A stretch of DNA of 46,795 bases from Bacillota bacterium (GTDB lineage: Bacteria > Bacillota > Clostridia > Tissierellales > Gottschalkiaceae), in contig JAEZUY010000039.1 in NCBI GenBank assembly GCA_023420895.1, forward strand, positions 1 to 46,795, written 5' to 3'. Numbering within the stretch: position 1 is the first letter of the stretch; every line of letters begins with the position of its first letter. The position numbers and the translations under genes were made by a program. A model generated the notes under the pieces. The model ran no database searches. It had not been told where the DNA came from and saw only the letters and a list, made by a program, of their open reading frames with translations. This document shows positions 16,008 to 23,439 of the stretch, in pieces.

Positions 16008-16799
16008 ATGTATATAGACAGCGATTTATATCTCCAGCATATAAATGACAATGAACAGATAGAGGTATTGAAGAAAGTTATAGATAAACTCAATATTTCT
16101 CTCAGAAATTATACGGTGGAGTATACGGATTTTTTAGATCCATATCAGAGAAGGCTTGCTGAATCTGTCCTCAACAGAATAGATGATATAGACTACAGAT
16201 ATGAGGGCGGAATTGAGGAAGCTGAGAGAAAAAGCATAGTCATATTTCCATCCTATATGGATTATGACAGTATAGAAAATCCGATAAAGGCAGTTAAAGT
16301 ATCGGGAAATTTTAAATTCAACAGATCTTCTCACAGCGACTATCTGGGTTCTGTTATGGGACTTGGAATAAAAAGAGAGAAGATAGGCGATATATTTTCT
16401 TTTGAAGACAGAGCATATATAGTAGTTTCAGGCGACATACTGGATTATGTGCTTGCAAATCTTCAGAAAATAGGAAGAGAGACTGTAAAAACAGAGGAAG
16501 TGCCGTTTGAGGAAATAGAATACGAAAAGCCTGAAACTGAAGAGAAGATAATAACGGTTGCATCAGAAAGGCTTGATAATTTTGTATCTGAAATATACAA
16601 TCTCTCGAGAACGAAAGCCTCATCCCTCATAGAGGGCAAGAGAGTTAAAGTTGATTTTCAGCCTGTATTTAACAAGTCCAGATCTGTAGAAGAAGGAAGT
16701 CTTATTTCGGTAAGAGGCCATGGAAGGTCTGTAGTTTGCAGCAGACTGGGAGAGAGCAGAAAAGGAAAGATAAGATACAGAGTGGAAAGATATATCTAA
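16008..16799 (+). CDS. S4-domain RNA-binding protein YlmH
   Basis: 263 residues. The N-terminal YlmH-specific region (about 1-180, including DPYQRRLAESVLNRIDD and FKFNRSSHSDYLGSVMGLGIKREKIGDI) is followed by a C-terminal S4 RNA-binding domain (SERLDNFVSEIYNLSRTKASSLIEGKR in two parts, ending with LISVRGHGR). In Bacillus, YlmH associates with 50S subunits carrying stalled peptidyl-tRNA. Start ATG 16008 after TAGGAGA. It is next to ylmG as usual, but the gene that follows is not divIVA. Confidence 0.93.
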   Translation: MYIDSDLYLQHINDNEQIEVLKKVIDKLNISLRNYTVEYTDFLDPYQRRLAESVLNRIDDIDYRYEGGIEEAERKSIVIFPSYMDYDSIENPIKAVKVSGNFKFNRSSHSDYLGSVMGLGIKREKIGDIFSFEDRAYIVVSGDILDYVLANLQKIGRETVKTEEVPFEEIEYEKPETEEKIITVASERLDNFVSEIYNLSRTKASSLIEGKRVKVDFQPVFNKSRSVEEGSLISVRGHGRSVVCSRLGESRKGKIRYRVERYI

Positions 16800-16820
16800 T
16801 TGGCAAAGGTGGTACGGAAT

Positions 16821-17267
16821 ATGACGATGGGAAAAGTTAAGGACCGTCTTAGAGACAGGCATGACTACTACAGAAAAGAAGAAGACAATATAAAGGGAAT
16901 AATTGAAGAAAACGAAATAGAAAGAAAAAAAATGGATGAAAAAATAGATGAAGTAAATAGAACTCTTGAAGCTATGAAAAATGAAAAAAGAGAAATGTAC
17001 GTTCTGGCGGATAAAATAGGTCAGATTGCAGACAAGCTTGAAAGAAATCAGCTTCAGGAATATCTTCATCTTGTGAACAACAAGAAGAAGCTTCTGCTGA
17101 TAAATTTTCTTTCAGGACTTGCTAAAGGATTTGGAACTGTTATAGGATTCACTATCCTTGCGGCAGTAGTTCTATACATTCTTCAGAATATGATTTCTCT
17201 TCCTATAATAGGAGATTTCATAGCGGATATAATTGAAATTGTGCAGAGCAACCTGGCACAGAGATAA
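16821..17267 (+). CDS. Coiled-coil protein with C-terminal DUF5665-like membrane domain
   Basis: 148 residues from ATG 16821, chosen because AAAGGTGG (16805-16812) lies eight bases upstream; an in-frame TTG at 16800 has no good site. Residues about 10-80 are highly charged with heptad-like spacing (coiled coil). Residues about 90-145 carry INFLSGLAKGFGTVIGFTIL and LPIIGDFIADIIEIV, the pattern of DUF5665 membrane proteins. It occupies the place where divIVA normally follows ylmH, but lacks the DivIVA N-terminal motif. It may be an unrelated membrane-anchored scaffold. Function unknown. Confidence 0.72.
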   Translation: MTMGKVKDRLRDRHDYYRKEEDNIKGIIEENEIERKKMDEKIDEVNRTLEAMKNEKREMYVLADKIGQIADKLERNQLQEYLHLVNNKKKLLLINFLSGLAKGFGTVIGFTILAAVVLYILQNMISLPIIGDFIADIIEIVQSNLAQR

Positions 17268-17281
17268 AGAGGAGGAAGAAT

Positions 17282-17770
17282 ATGAGTGCTGTATTTTTCA
17301 TAGTTCTTATTCTGGATCAGGTGACTAAGTATCTGGCCAGAAATTACCTCAGAGGCACGGATGGAATAAGCATTATAGGAGATTTTTTCAGACTGAGCTA
17401 TGTAGAGAACAGAGGTGCGGCTTTTGGAATACTTCAGCATCAGAAACTCTTTTTTATTGTTACTACAGTAATAATAATAGCGGCGATTTTTTATATAAGA
17501 AAAAAATACAGAAACAGAATAAGCAGAGCCGGAGAGTTTTCTCTTCAGCTTATACTCGCGGGAGCTGTAGGAAATCTGATAGACAGAGTTGTTTTTTCAT
17601 TCGTAACTGATTTTCTGGATTTCAAATTTGGAAATCTTTATGATTTTCCAGTATTCAATATAGCAGATATAGCAGTAGTTGTCGGAACGGCAATTATAAT
17701 ATTCCTTGTAGTTACAGATAAGGACACCGAAAATTCGGATGAAAAAGAGAAAGCAGACGGGGAGAGCTGA
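17282..17770 (+). CDS. lspA: Lipoprotein signal peptidase (signal peptidase II)
   Basis: 162 residues, four membrane helices. Motifs: LDQVTKYLA (11-19), VENRGAAFGI (41-50), GAVGNLIDR, and the two aspartate motifs VTDFLD and FNIADIAVVVG that form the aspartyl protease site. LspA cleaves lipoprotein signal peptides after diacylglyceryl attachment. Start ATG 17282 behind GAGGAGGAAG. The C-terminal tail is charged and longer than usual. The stop is four bases before rluD, as in many Firmicutes. Confidence 0.96.
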   Translation: MSAVFFIVLILDQVTKYLARNYLRGTDGISIIGDFFRLSYVENRGAAFGILQHQKLFFIVTTVIIIAAIFYIRKKYRNRISRAGEFSLQLILAGAVGNLIDRVVFSFVTDFLDFKFGNLYDFPVFNIADIAVVVGTAIIIFLVVTDKDTENSDEKEKADGES

Positions 17771-17774
17771 TACA

Positions 17775-18701
17775 ATGCTTGTAAAAATAAAGGCCGATGA
17801 AAAGGGTGACAGACTTGATGTATTTCTTTCAGAATCTGAAGAACTTGAAGGACGTTCGAGATCTTTCATTCAGAAACTGATAAAAGAAGGCAAAATTTCT
17901 GTCAACGGAAAGATGAAGAAAGCTAAATACAGTGTGAAACCCGGCGATGAGATAGAAGTGGAAATAGAGGAAGAAGAAGAGGACGGAAAACCTGAACCTC
18001 AGAATATAGATTTAAATATAATCTATGAAGATGAAGATCTTGCAGTAGTTTACAAGCCGCAGGGAATGGTCGTTCATCCTGCAGACGGCAATAAAGACGG
18101 AACGCTGGTGAATGCTCTTCTCTATCATATGGATTCACTTTCGGATGTAAACGGCGGGGATATCAGGCCGGGAATAGTGCACAGAATAGACAAGGACACT
18201 TCAGGAGTTCTGCTGGTGGCGAAAAACAATAAAGCTCATGAATCGCTTGCAAAACAGCTTGAAGAACACAGTGTGACAAGAAAGTATCTCGCACTGGTGG
18301 AAGGAAGAATAAAAGAAGATAAGGGCACTGTAGACGCTCCTATCGGAAGGAATCCTTCAGACAGAAAGAAAATGGCTGTTGTAGAGGGAGGAAGAAGAGC
18401 AGTTACTCATTTCAGAGTAGTAGAAAGATTTGAAGACAATACTCTTGTGGAAGCACAGCTTGAAACTGGGAGAACTCATCAGATAAGAGTTCACATGAAG
18501 TATATAAAGCATCCTGTAGTGGGAGATCCGGTTTATGGAATAAGAAAGCAGAGATTCCGTCTTGAAGGACAGCTTCTTCATGCACACACTATAGGATTTA
18601 TACATCCTTCAACAGGAGAATACATGGAATTCAGCTATCCTCTTCCAGACTATTTTGAAGAGGTTTTAAGAAAGCTGAAGAAACTTCCTGAAGATATATA
18701 A
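17775..18701 (+). CDS. RluD-like 23S rRNA pseudouridine synthase
   Basis: 309 residues from ATG 17775 (GGGGAGAG upstream); an in-frame ATG at 17739 lies within lspA. An N-terminal S4 domain (about 5-75) is followed by the RluA/RluD catalytic domain with GIVHRIDKDTSGVLLVAK, which contains the catalytic aspartate, then LETGRTHQIRVH and GDPVYG. It isomerises uridines in 23S rRNA. In Firmicutes this is the ylyB position between lspA and pyrR. Exact target uridines cannot be told from sequence. Confidence 0.93.
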   Translation: MLVKIKADEKGDRLDVFLSESEELEGRSRSFIQKLIKEGKISVNGKMKKAKYSVKPGDEIEVEIEEEEEDGKPEPQNIDLNIIYEDEDLAVVYKPQGMVVHPADGNKDGTLVNALLYHMDSLSDVNGGDIRPGIVHRIDKDTSGVLLVAKNNKAHESLAKQLEEHSVTRKYLALVEGRIKEDKGTVDAPIGRNPSDRKKMAVVEGGRRAVTHFRVVERFEDNTLVEAQLETGRTHQIRVHMKYIKHPVVGDPVYGIRKQRFRLEGQLLHAHTIGFIHPSTGEYMEFSYPLPDYFEEVLRKLKKLPEDI

Positions 18702-18726
18702 TTTATGAAAGTTTGAGGTGAAAAAA

Positions 18727-19251
18727 TTGGGAGCTAAAGCGTCGATAATGGATCATGCTTCGATGGAAAGAGCAATTACAAGAATTTCACACGAAATAAT
18801 AGAAAAGAATAAAGGGACGGAAAACTTAATAGTTGTCGGAATAGGAAGAAAAGGAATTCCTTTTGCGGAGAAACTCGGAGGAAGAATTTCGAGCATAGAA
18901 GACAGAAGAATTGATGTCGAATGCATAGATATCCAGGGTTACAGAGATGATGTCGACAGAGACAATACTGACAAATTCGTATTCAGCTTCGATATAGAAG
19001 ATAAGATTATAATTCTGGCTGACGATGTTCTCTATACAGGAAGAACGGTGAGAGCCGCTCTAGATGCAATAGTTCACAATGGAAGACCTAAAAAAGTTCA
19101 GTTGGCAGTTCTTATAGACAGAGGACATAGAGAATTTCCAATAAGACCTGATTTCGTGGGAAAAAACGTTCCTACATCGAGAGATGAAAGAATAAAAGTG
19201 GTATTTGATGAAAATGACAGTAAAGTTTTAATAGAAAAAGCTGAGGAATAG
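18727..19251 (+). CDS. pyrR: Pyrimidine operon regulator / uracil phosphoribosyltransferase PyrR
   Basis: 174 residues from TTG 18727, six bases after GAGGTG (18715-18720). PRPP-binding motif ADDVLYTGRTVRAALDA near 100, and RGHREFPIRPDFVGKNVPTS near the C-terminus, are diagnostic of PyrR. The protein binds pyr mRNA attenuators in response to UMP. Here no pyr biosynthetic genes follow. The gene ends in a terminator whose stem uses its own last codons, so its targets must lie elsewhere. It continues the lspA-rluD-pyrR order of other Firmicutes. Confidence 0.93.
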   Translation: MGAKASIMDHASMERAITRISHEIIEKNKGTENLIVVGIGRKGIPFAEKLGGRISSIEDRRIDVECIDIQGYRDDVDRDNTDKFVFSFDIEDKIIILADDVLYTGRTVRAALDAIVHNGRPKKVQLAVLIDRGHREFPIRPDFVGKNVPTSRDERIKVVFDENDSKVLIEKAEE

Positions 19252-19275
19252 CATAAACTGCTCCTCAGCTTTTTA
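19235..19275. terminator. Bidirectional terminator overlapping the end of pyrR
   Basis: AAAAAGCTGAGGA (19235-19247) pairs with TCCTCAGCTTTTT (19262-19274), a perfect 13-bp stem with loop 19248-19261. The left arm is coding for the end of pyrR. The flanking A and T runs let it serve rqcH on the other strand too. Confidence 0.85.
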
Positions 19276-19287
19276 TTTTATAAAAAT

Positions 19288-21060
19288 TTAGTTTTCTTTC
19301 TGCATTTTGAGAACTGAATTTTTATCCGGTGTTATATATATGGTGTTATTATTTTCGTATATAACCATTCCAGGTTTAGAACCGCTCGGCTTTTTGACAT
19401 TTCTTTTTTCAGTATAGTCCACAGCCACGTTTTCAGACATATTTCCTTTGCTGTAGTATGCTGCAAGCATAGCCGCTTCTCTGATTGATTCTTCAGACGG
19501 CTCTGTTCCGTCAGTTTTAAGAATAACGTGAGAACCCGGAATATCTTTAGTGTGGAACCATAAATCATCTTTCATCGCTGTTCTCATAGTGAGTCTGTCG
19601 TTCTGTCTGTTGTTTTTTCCTACGAAAATATCCTCTCCGCTGCTTGAAATATAGTGGTGAGGTTTTGATTTTTCCTGGTTCTGTTTTTTGTTCTTCAGAT
19701 GGTAGTTCTTCATATATCCTTCTTTGATAAGTTCTTCTCTTATCTCGTCTATTTCCTGAAGGCTTGTTGAAGAATCTATAGAGTATATTATATTGTCGAG
19801 ATATTCTATTTCTTCTCTCGATTTTTCTATCTCGTTCTGAAGCAGCTTTCCGGCATGTTTAAGCTTATTGTATCTCTTATAGTATTTCTGAGCATTGTCT
19901 GCCGGGGAAAGCTTGGGGTCGAGTTTCACTTTTACTTTTTTCATTTCAGGGTCGTAGAAGTTTTCAAGCTCGGCCTCTTTATCTCCCTTGTTTATTCTGT
20001 AGATATTTGCCATTATAAGGTCGGCCATAGTCTTGTATTTGTCTCTGTCATGTGATTCCCTGAGTTCGATTTCCTGCTTTCCTGTTTTGTTTATGAGTCT
20101 TTCCATTTTAGTCATAATGCTTTTTCTGAGATCACCGGATTTCTGTTTTATCCTGTCCTGTCTGTCTCTTTCGGTATAGAAGAAATCGAGTATCCATGAA
20201 ATCGATTCATTTTTTTCTTTAGGTCTGTCTCCGAACTGGTTTAAATCGACAGCTGAAAAAGCCAGAACATCCGTTCCGTTTTCTTCAAAGACTATCGTGG
20301 GGTCAAAATCTCTGTTTTTGACTTTGGAGTACAGTTCCGAAAAAGCGCTGTAAAGTTTTTCTATATCTTCTTTTTCAAAATCTCTTATGCTCTTATCCGT
20401 ATCCACTTTAGCTCTGTCCACTATTTCTCTTGCAATGAGAGGACTCATTCCAAGATAGTTTTTATACAGGAATTTAAAAGCGGGATTGCACGATTCCGTT
20501 TCTTCAGCAATAGAGAAAAACTTTTTTCTTTCAGTTTCAGTTGGAATTTCTTTATGCTGCGAAGGCGGAAAACTGTATTCAAGTCCCGGAAGAACCTGTC
20601 TTACAGAACTCGTTCCAAGGGAGATTCTCTTTATAGAGTCTATTATCTTTCCGTCGTCTTTTTTTACAAGAATAATATTGCTGTGCTTGTTCATTATTTC
20701 CACTATTAGATTTTTCTTAGACATATATCCCAGTTCATCCATCGACTCTATTTCGATTACGAGTATTCTCTCAAGGTCTATCTGGTAGACGTCAGTAATC
20801 ACTCCGCCCTGAATATGCTTTCTCAGAAGCATGCAGAACATCGGCGGTGTCATCGGATTCGGTTTAGTCATATCCGTTATATAAGTTCTTGGGTTATTGC
20901 TGCTTGCTGATACGAGGAGTTTGAAATTTTTTCCTTTTCCTCTTATGTTTAAAAAAAGCTCATCTTTCTCAGGCTGATGAACTTTATCTATCTTAGATCC
21001 TATTAATATATCTCTGAATTCAGTTTCAACTGCTCTTAAAACTATTCCGTCTAATGCCAT
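19288..21060 (-). CDS. rqcH: Ribosome quality-control factor RqcH (Rqc2/NFACT, FbpA-like)
   Basis: 590 residues. NFACT-N domain at the start (MALDGIVLRAVETEF, then GSKIDKVHQP and NPMTPPMFCMLLRKHI), a middle helix-hairpin-helix and long coiled coil (about 290-440), and an NFACT-R domain near 470-560 with DLWFHTKDIPGSHVILKT. RqcH binds obstructed 50S subunits and adds C-terminal alanine tails to stalled peptides; older annotation is fibronectin-binding protein. Start ATG 21060 with GAGGTGATTA directly upstream on the minus strand. Monocistronic, sharing the bidirectional terminator with pyrR. Confidence 0.95.
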   Translation of the reverse strand: MALDGIVLRAVETEFRDILIGSKIDKVHQPEKDELFLNIRGKGKNFKLLVSASSNNPRTYITDMTKPNPMTPPMFCMLLRKHIQGGVITDVYQIDLERILVIEIESMDELGYMSKKNLIVEIMNKHSNIILVKKDDGKIIDSIKRISLGTSSVRQVLPGLEYSFPPSQHKEIPTETERKKFFSIAEETESCNPAFKFLYKNYLGMSPLIAREIVDRAKVDTDKSIRDFEKEDIEKLYSAFSELYSKVKNRDFDPTIVFEENGTDVLAFSAVDLNQFGDRPKEKNESISWILDFFYTERDRQDRIKQKSGDLRKSIMTKMERLINKTGKQEIELRESHDRDKYKTMADLIMANIYRINKGDKEAELENFYDPEMKKVKVKLDPKLSPADNAQKYYKRYNKLKHAGKLLQNEIEKSREEIEYLDNIIYSIDSSTSLQEIDEIREELIKEGYMKNYHLKNKKQNQEKSKPHHYISSSGEDIFVGKNNRQNDRLTMRTAMKDDLWFHTKDIPGSHVILKTDGTEPSEESIREAAMLAAYYSKGNMSENVAVDYTEKRNVKKPSGSKPGMVIYENNNTIYITPDKNSVLKMQKEN

Positions 21061-21231
21061 TTAATCACCTCTCTGATTCTGCAGATTTTACGCAGAATAT
21101 AATTATATTATAATATATGTAGGGGGAAAAGTGAAATAAAGCTGAAAATTGAGAAGCCTGAAGAAACTGTGAAAAAATCATAATATAAATCACAAAAGGA
21201 TAAGTATATCACGATATTTAATCGGTTTTTA

Positions 21232-21240
21232 TGTTATAAT
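21232..21240 (+). promoter_or_regulatory. Extended -10 promoter (TGTTATAAT) for the yicC operon
   Basis: TG-T-TATAAT without an evident -35. The expected start near 21247 gives a leader of about 60 bases that contains the Shine-Dalgarno hairpin unit described at 21268. Confidence 0.55.
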
Positions 21241-21267
21241 AAGTATACTTTCTTTTAATAAGATATG

Positions 21268-21310
21268 AAGGGAGGAAGTTGCCGGAAAGCCTGGCAACGC
21301 CATTAATTTG
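21268..21310 (+). promoter_or_regulatory. Shine-Dalgarno, hairpin, then TTG start of yicC
   Basis: AAGGGAGGAA (21268-21277) abuts a hairpin GTTGCC (21278-21283) / GGCAAC (21293-21298) with a 9-base loop; nine bases later comes TTG 21308. Linear spacing from GGAGG to the start is 32 bases, too long to be used directly. With the hairpin folded out it is about 11. No other ribosome site precedes the TTG. Confidence 0.5.
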
Positions 21311-22186
21311 AAAAGCATGACGGGGTACGGACGAGGTGAAGTCAGCCGAGAGGGATATAATATCACCGTGGAGATTAAATCTGTTAATCATAGATACTGC
21401 GATATAAATATAAGAACTCCCAAGCACCTTGTCTGTCTTGAAGATAAAATAAAAAGTAAAATTAAAGAGACCGTTGACAGAGGAAGATTCGAAGTATTTT
21501 TTAATATTGAATCAGAAAATGAAGACGAACATAATATAAAAGTGAATGTATCGCTTGCTAATGCCTATATGGATGCGGTTGAGCTGCTCGGAAGAGAAAT
21601 AGGCATTTATTCTGATATAACGATGGACAGATTTTTAGATTTTCCTGATATAATAGTTTCAGAGAGAAAAGAGACTGATACTGACGATGTATGGAGAATT
21701 ACAGATGAAGCTCTCGGAATAGCTCTTTTCGAACTCGTTGACATGAGATCGACTGAAGGAGAAAATATACTGAAAGATATATTAGGAAAGATTGAAGTTA
21801 TAGAGACTGAGCTTGAAAGTATAGAAAAACTCAAAGAAAATGTAGTTGAGGAATACAAAATCAAGCTTGAAAACAGAATAAATGATATACTTAAAGATAA
21901 AAGTCTTCTGGATGAATACAAGCTTGCAAATGAAGTTGCGCACTATGCTGACAAGTCCAATATAGATGAGGAGATAGTTAGACTTCATTCTCATCTGGAA
22001 CAGCTCAGAGAGGTTGCAGAATCGGAAGGAAGCATTGGAAAGAAACTGGATTTCATAATTCAGGAGATGAACAGAGAGACTAATACGATAGGCTCAAAAA
22101 CTGGAAATATCAGTATTACAAATTCAGTAGTTGAGATAAAATCTAAAATTGAGGAAATAAGAGAACAGATTCAGAATGTTGAATAG
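21308..22186 (+). CDS. YicC/YloC-family endoribonuclease
   Basis: 292 residues. N-terminal KSMTGYGRGE and VEIKSVNHRYCDINIRTPK and the C-terminal DUF1732 signature GKKLDFIIQEMNRETNTIGSK define the family. YicC proteins are RNases, reported in E. coli to act on the small RNA RyhB and in B. subtilis (YloC) on RNA generally. Start TTG 21308 is preferred to the ATG at 21317, which has no ribosome site. It heads the conserved run yicC-remA-gmk-rpoZ-coaBC; 40 bases separate it from remA. Confidence 0.93.
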   Translation: MKSMTGYGRGEVSREGYNITVEIKSVNHRYCDINIRTPKHLVCLEDKIKSKIKETVDRGRFEVFFNIESENEDEHNIKVNVSLANAYMDAVELLGREIGIYSDITMDRFLDFPDIIVSERKETDTDDVWRITDEALGIALFELVDMRSTEGENILKDILGKIEVIETELESIEKLKENVVEEYKIKLENRINDILKDKSLLDEYKLANEVAHYADKSNIDEEIVRLHSHLEQLREVAESEGSIGKKLDFIIQEMNRETNTIGSKTGNISITNSVVEIKSKIEEIREQIQNVE

Positions 22187-22226
22187 ATAAGCGTGAAAAG
22201 CGGAATACAAGACAGGAGTGATAAAA

Positions 22227-22490
22227 ATGGCTATAAAACTTATAAATATCGGTTTCGGGAATATGGTTTCAGCAAACAGAATAGTAGCTATAGTAAGTCC
22301 GGAATCTGCTCCGATTAAGAGACTTATTCAGGAGGCCAGAGAAAGAGGAATGCTTATAGATGCTACTTACGGAAGAAGAACGAGAGCGGTAGTTATAACG
22401 GATAGTGACCATATAGTGCTTTCGGCAGTTCAGCCGGAGACGGTTTCACACAGACTGGACAATAAGGACGGCATGTCTGATTCTGAGTAG
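22227..22490 (+). CDS. remA: RemA-family DNA-binding regulator (DUF370)
   Basis: 87 residues from ATG 22227, ten bases after GGAGTG. It carries LINIGFGNMVSANRIVAIVSPESAPIKRL (in two halves), then LIDATYGRRTRAVVITDS, which identify RemA. In B. subtilis RemA forms ring-like oligomers that wrap DNA and activate biofilm-matrix and osmoprotection genes. Context between yicC and gmk is the conserved one. In an anaerobe its targets are unknown. Confidence 0.93.
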   Translation: MAIKLINIGFGNMVSANRIVAIVSPESAPIKRLIQEARERGMLIDATYGRRTRAVVITDSDHIVLSAVQPETVSHRLDNKDGMSDSE

Positions 22491-22504
22491 AGAGGGGTAG
22501 AGAA

Positions 22505-23104
22505 ATGTTAAGAAAAGGACTTCTTTTAGTAGTTTCAGGACCGTCAGGGGCGGGAAAAGGAACTATATGCAAGGAACTTCTGGAAAGAGATAAAGATATA
22601 TGTCTTTCAATTTCGGCTACGACAAGAGATCCTAGACCGGGAGAAGTTCACGGCAAAAACTATTATTTCATAGAAAAAGAAGAATTTATAGAGAGAATTG
22701 GAAATAATGCGTTTCTTGAGCATGCTGAAGTTTACGGAAATTATTACGGAACTCCTCAGAAGGAAGTTTTAGAACAGCTTGAGAAAGGAAAAGATGTTCT
22801 TCTTGAAATAGACATACAGGGAGCACTTAAAGTAAAAGAACAGTATAAGGACGGAGTATTCATTTTCATAGTTCCTCCTTCAATGGAAGAACTCAAAAAC
22901 AGACTGGAGTCTAGAGGAACAGAAACGAAGGAGTCCATGATTAGAAGATTCGAATCGGCATACGATGAGATAAAATACGTATTTAAATACGACTATGCAG
23001 TTGTGAACGATGAGGTTGACAAGGCAGTGGACAAGATACAGGCCATAATTGAAGCTGAAAAATGCAGAGTTCACAGACAGAAGAACTTTATCGAGGGTTT
23101 GTAA
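22505..23104 (+). CDS. gmk: Guanylate kinase
   Basis: 199 residues. P-loop VVSGPSGAGKGTI (9-21), GMP-binding SISATTRDPRPGEVHGKNYYF, and a C-terminal helical lid. Converts GMP to GDP with ATP. ATG 22505 follows AGAGGGG, with only 14 bases after remA. Length and motifs are standard. Confidence 0.96.
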   Translation: MLRKGLLLVVSGPSGAGKGTICKELLERDKDICLSISATTRDPRPGEVHGKNYYFIEKEEFIERIGNNAFLEHAEVYGNYYGTPQKEVLEQLEKGKDVLLEIDIQGALKVKEQYKDGVFIFIVPPSMEELKNRLESRGTETKESMIRRFESAYDEIKYVFKYDYAVVNDEVDKAVDKIQAIIEAEKCRVHRQKNFIEGL

Positions 23105-23132
23105 GAGAAAAATATATAAGGAGGAGAGAAGA

Positions 23133-23420
23133 ATGACTAATTTATCAAATGAAGAAATTCTTAAGCATATAGACAGTAAATACAGTTTCGTTACAGTGGT
23201 TTCTAAGAGAGCAAGACAGCTTCTTGAAGGTGCAAGTCCTCTAGTAGAAAAAGATGAGGAAGACGAAAGAGCGCTTTCAGTTGCACTCAGAGAACTTACT
23301 GAAGATAAATTCGATTTTCACAGAATGACTAAAGAAGAAATAGAACAGATGAAACTTGAAAAGCTTGCAGCGCAGGAAGCTGAAGAAAGCAAAGATTCGG
23401 AAAGCGAATCAGCAGAATAA
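23133..23420 (+). CDS. rpoZ: RNA polymerase omega subunit
   Basis: 95 residues from ATG 23133, behind AAGGAGG; a longer frame reading back to 23049 overlaps gmk and lacks a site. The core omega motif is YSFVTVVSKRARQLLEG, followed by ALSVALRELTEDKFDF. The tail of about 25 residues is acidic (Glu, Ser, Asp). Omega promotes assembly of RNA polymerase. Order gmk-rpoZ-coaBC is conserved. Confidence 0.94.
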   Translation: MTNLSNEEILKHIDSKYSFVTVVSKRARQLLEGASPLVEKDEEDERALSVALRELTEDKFDFHRMTKEEIEQMKLEKLAAQEAEESKDSESESAE

Positions 23421-23439
23421 TATAAAAGAGGTGCTTAAT

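Noticed and set aside
21265..21306. Thirteen-codon upstream ORF before yicC
   Set aside because: Its ATG has no Shine-Dalgarno, and the real ribosome site lies within it; more likely chance.
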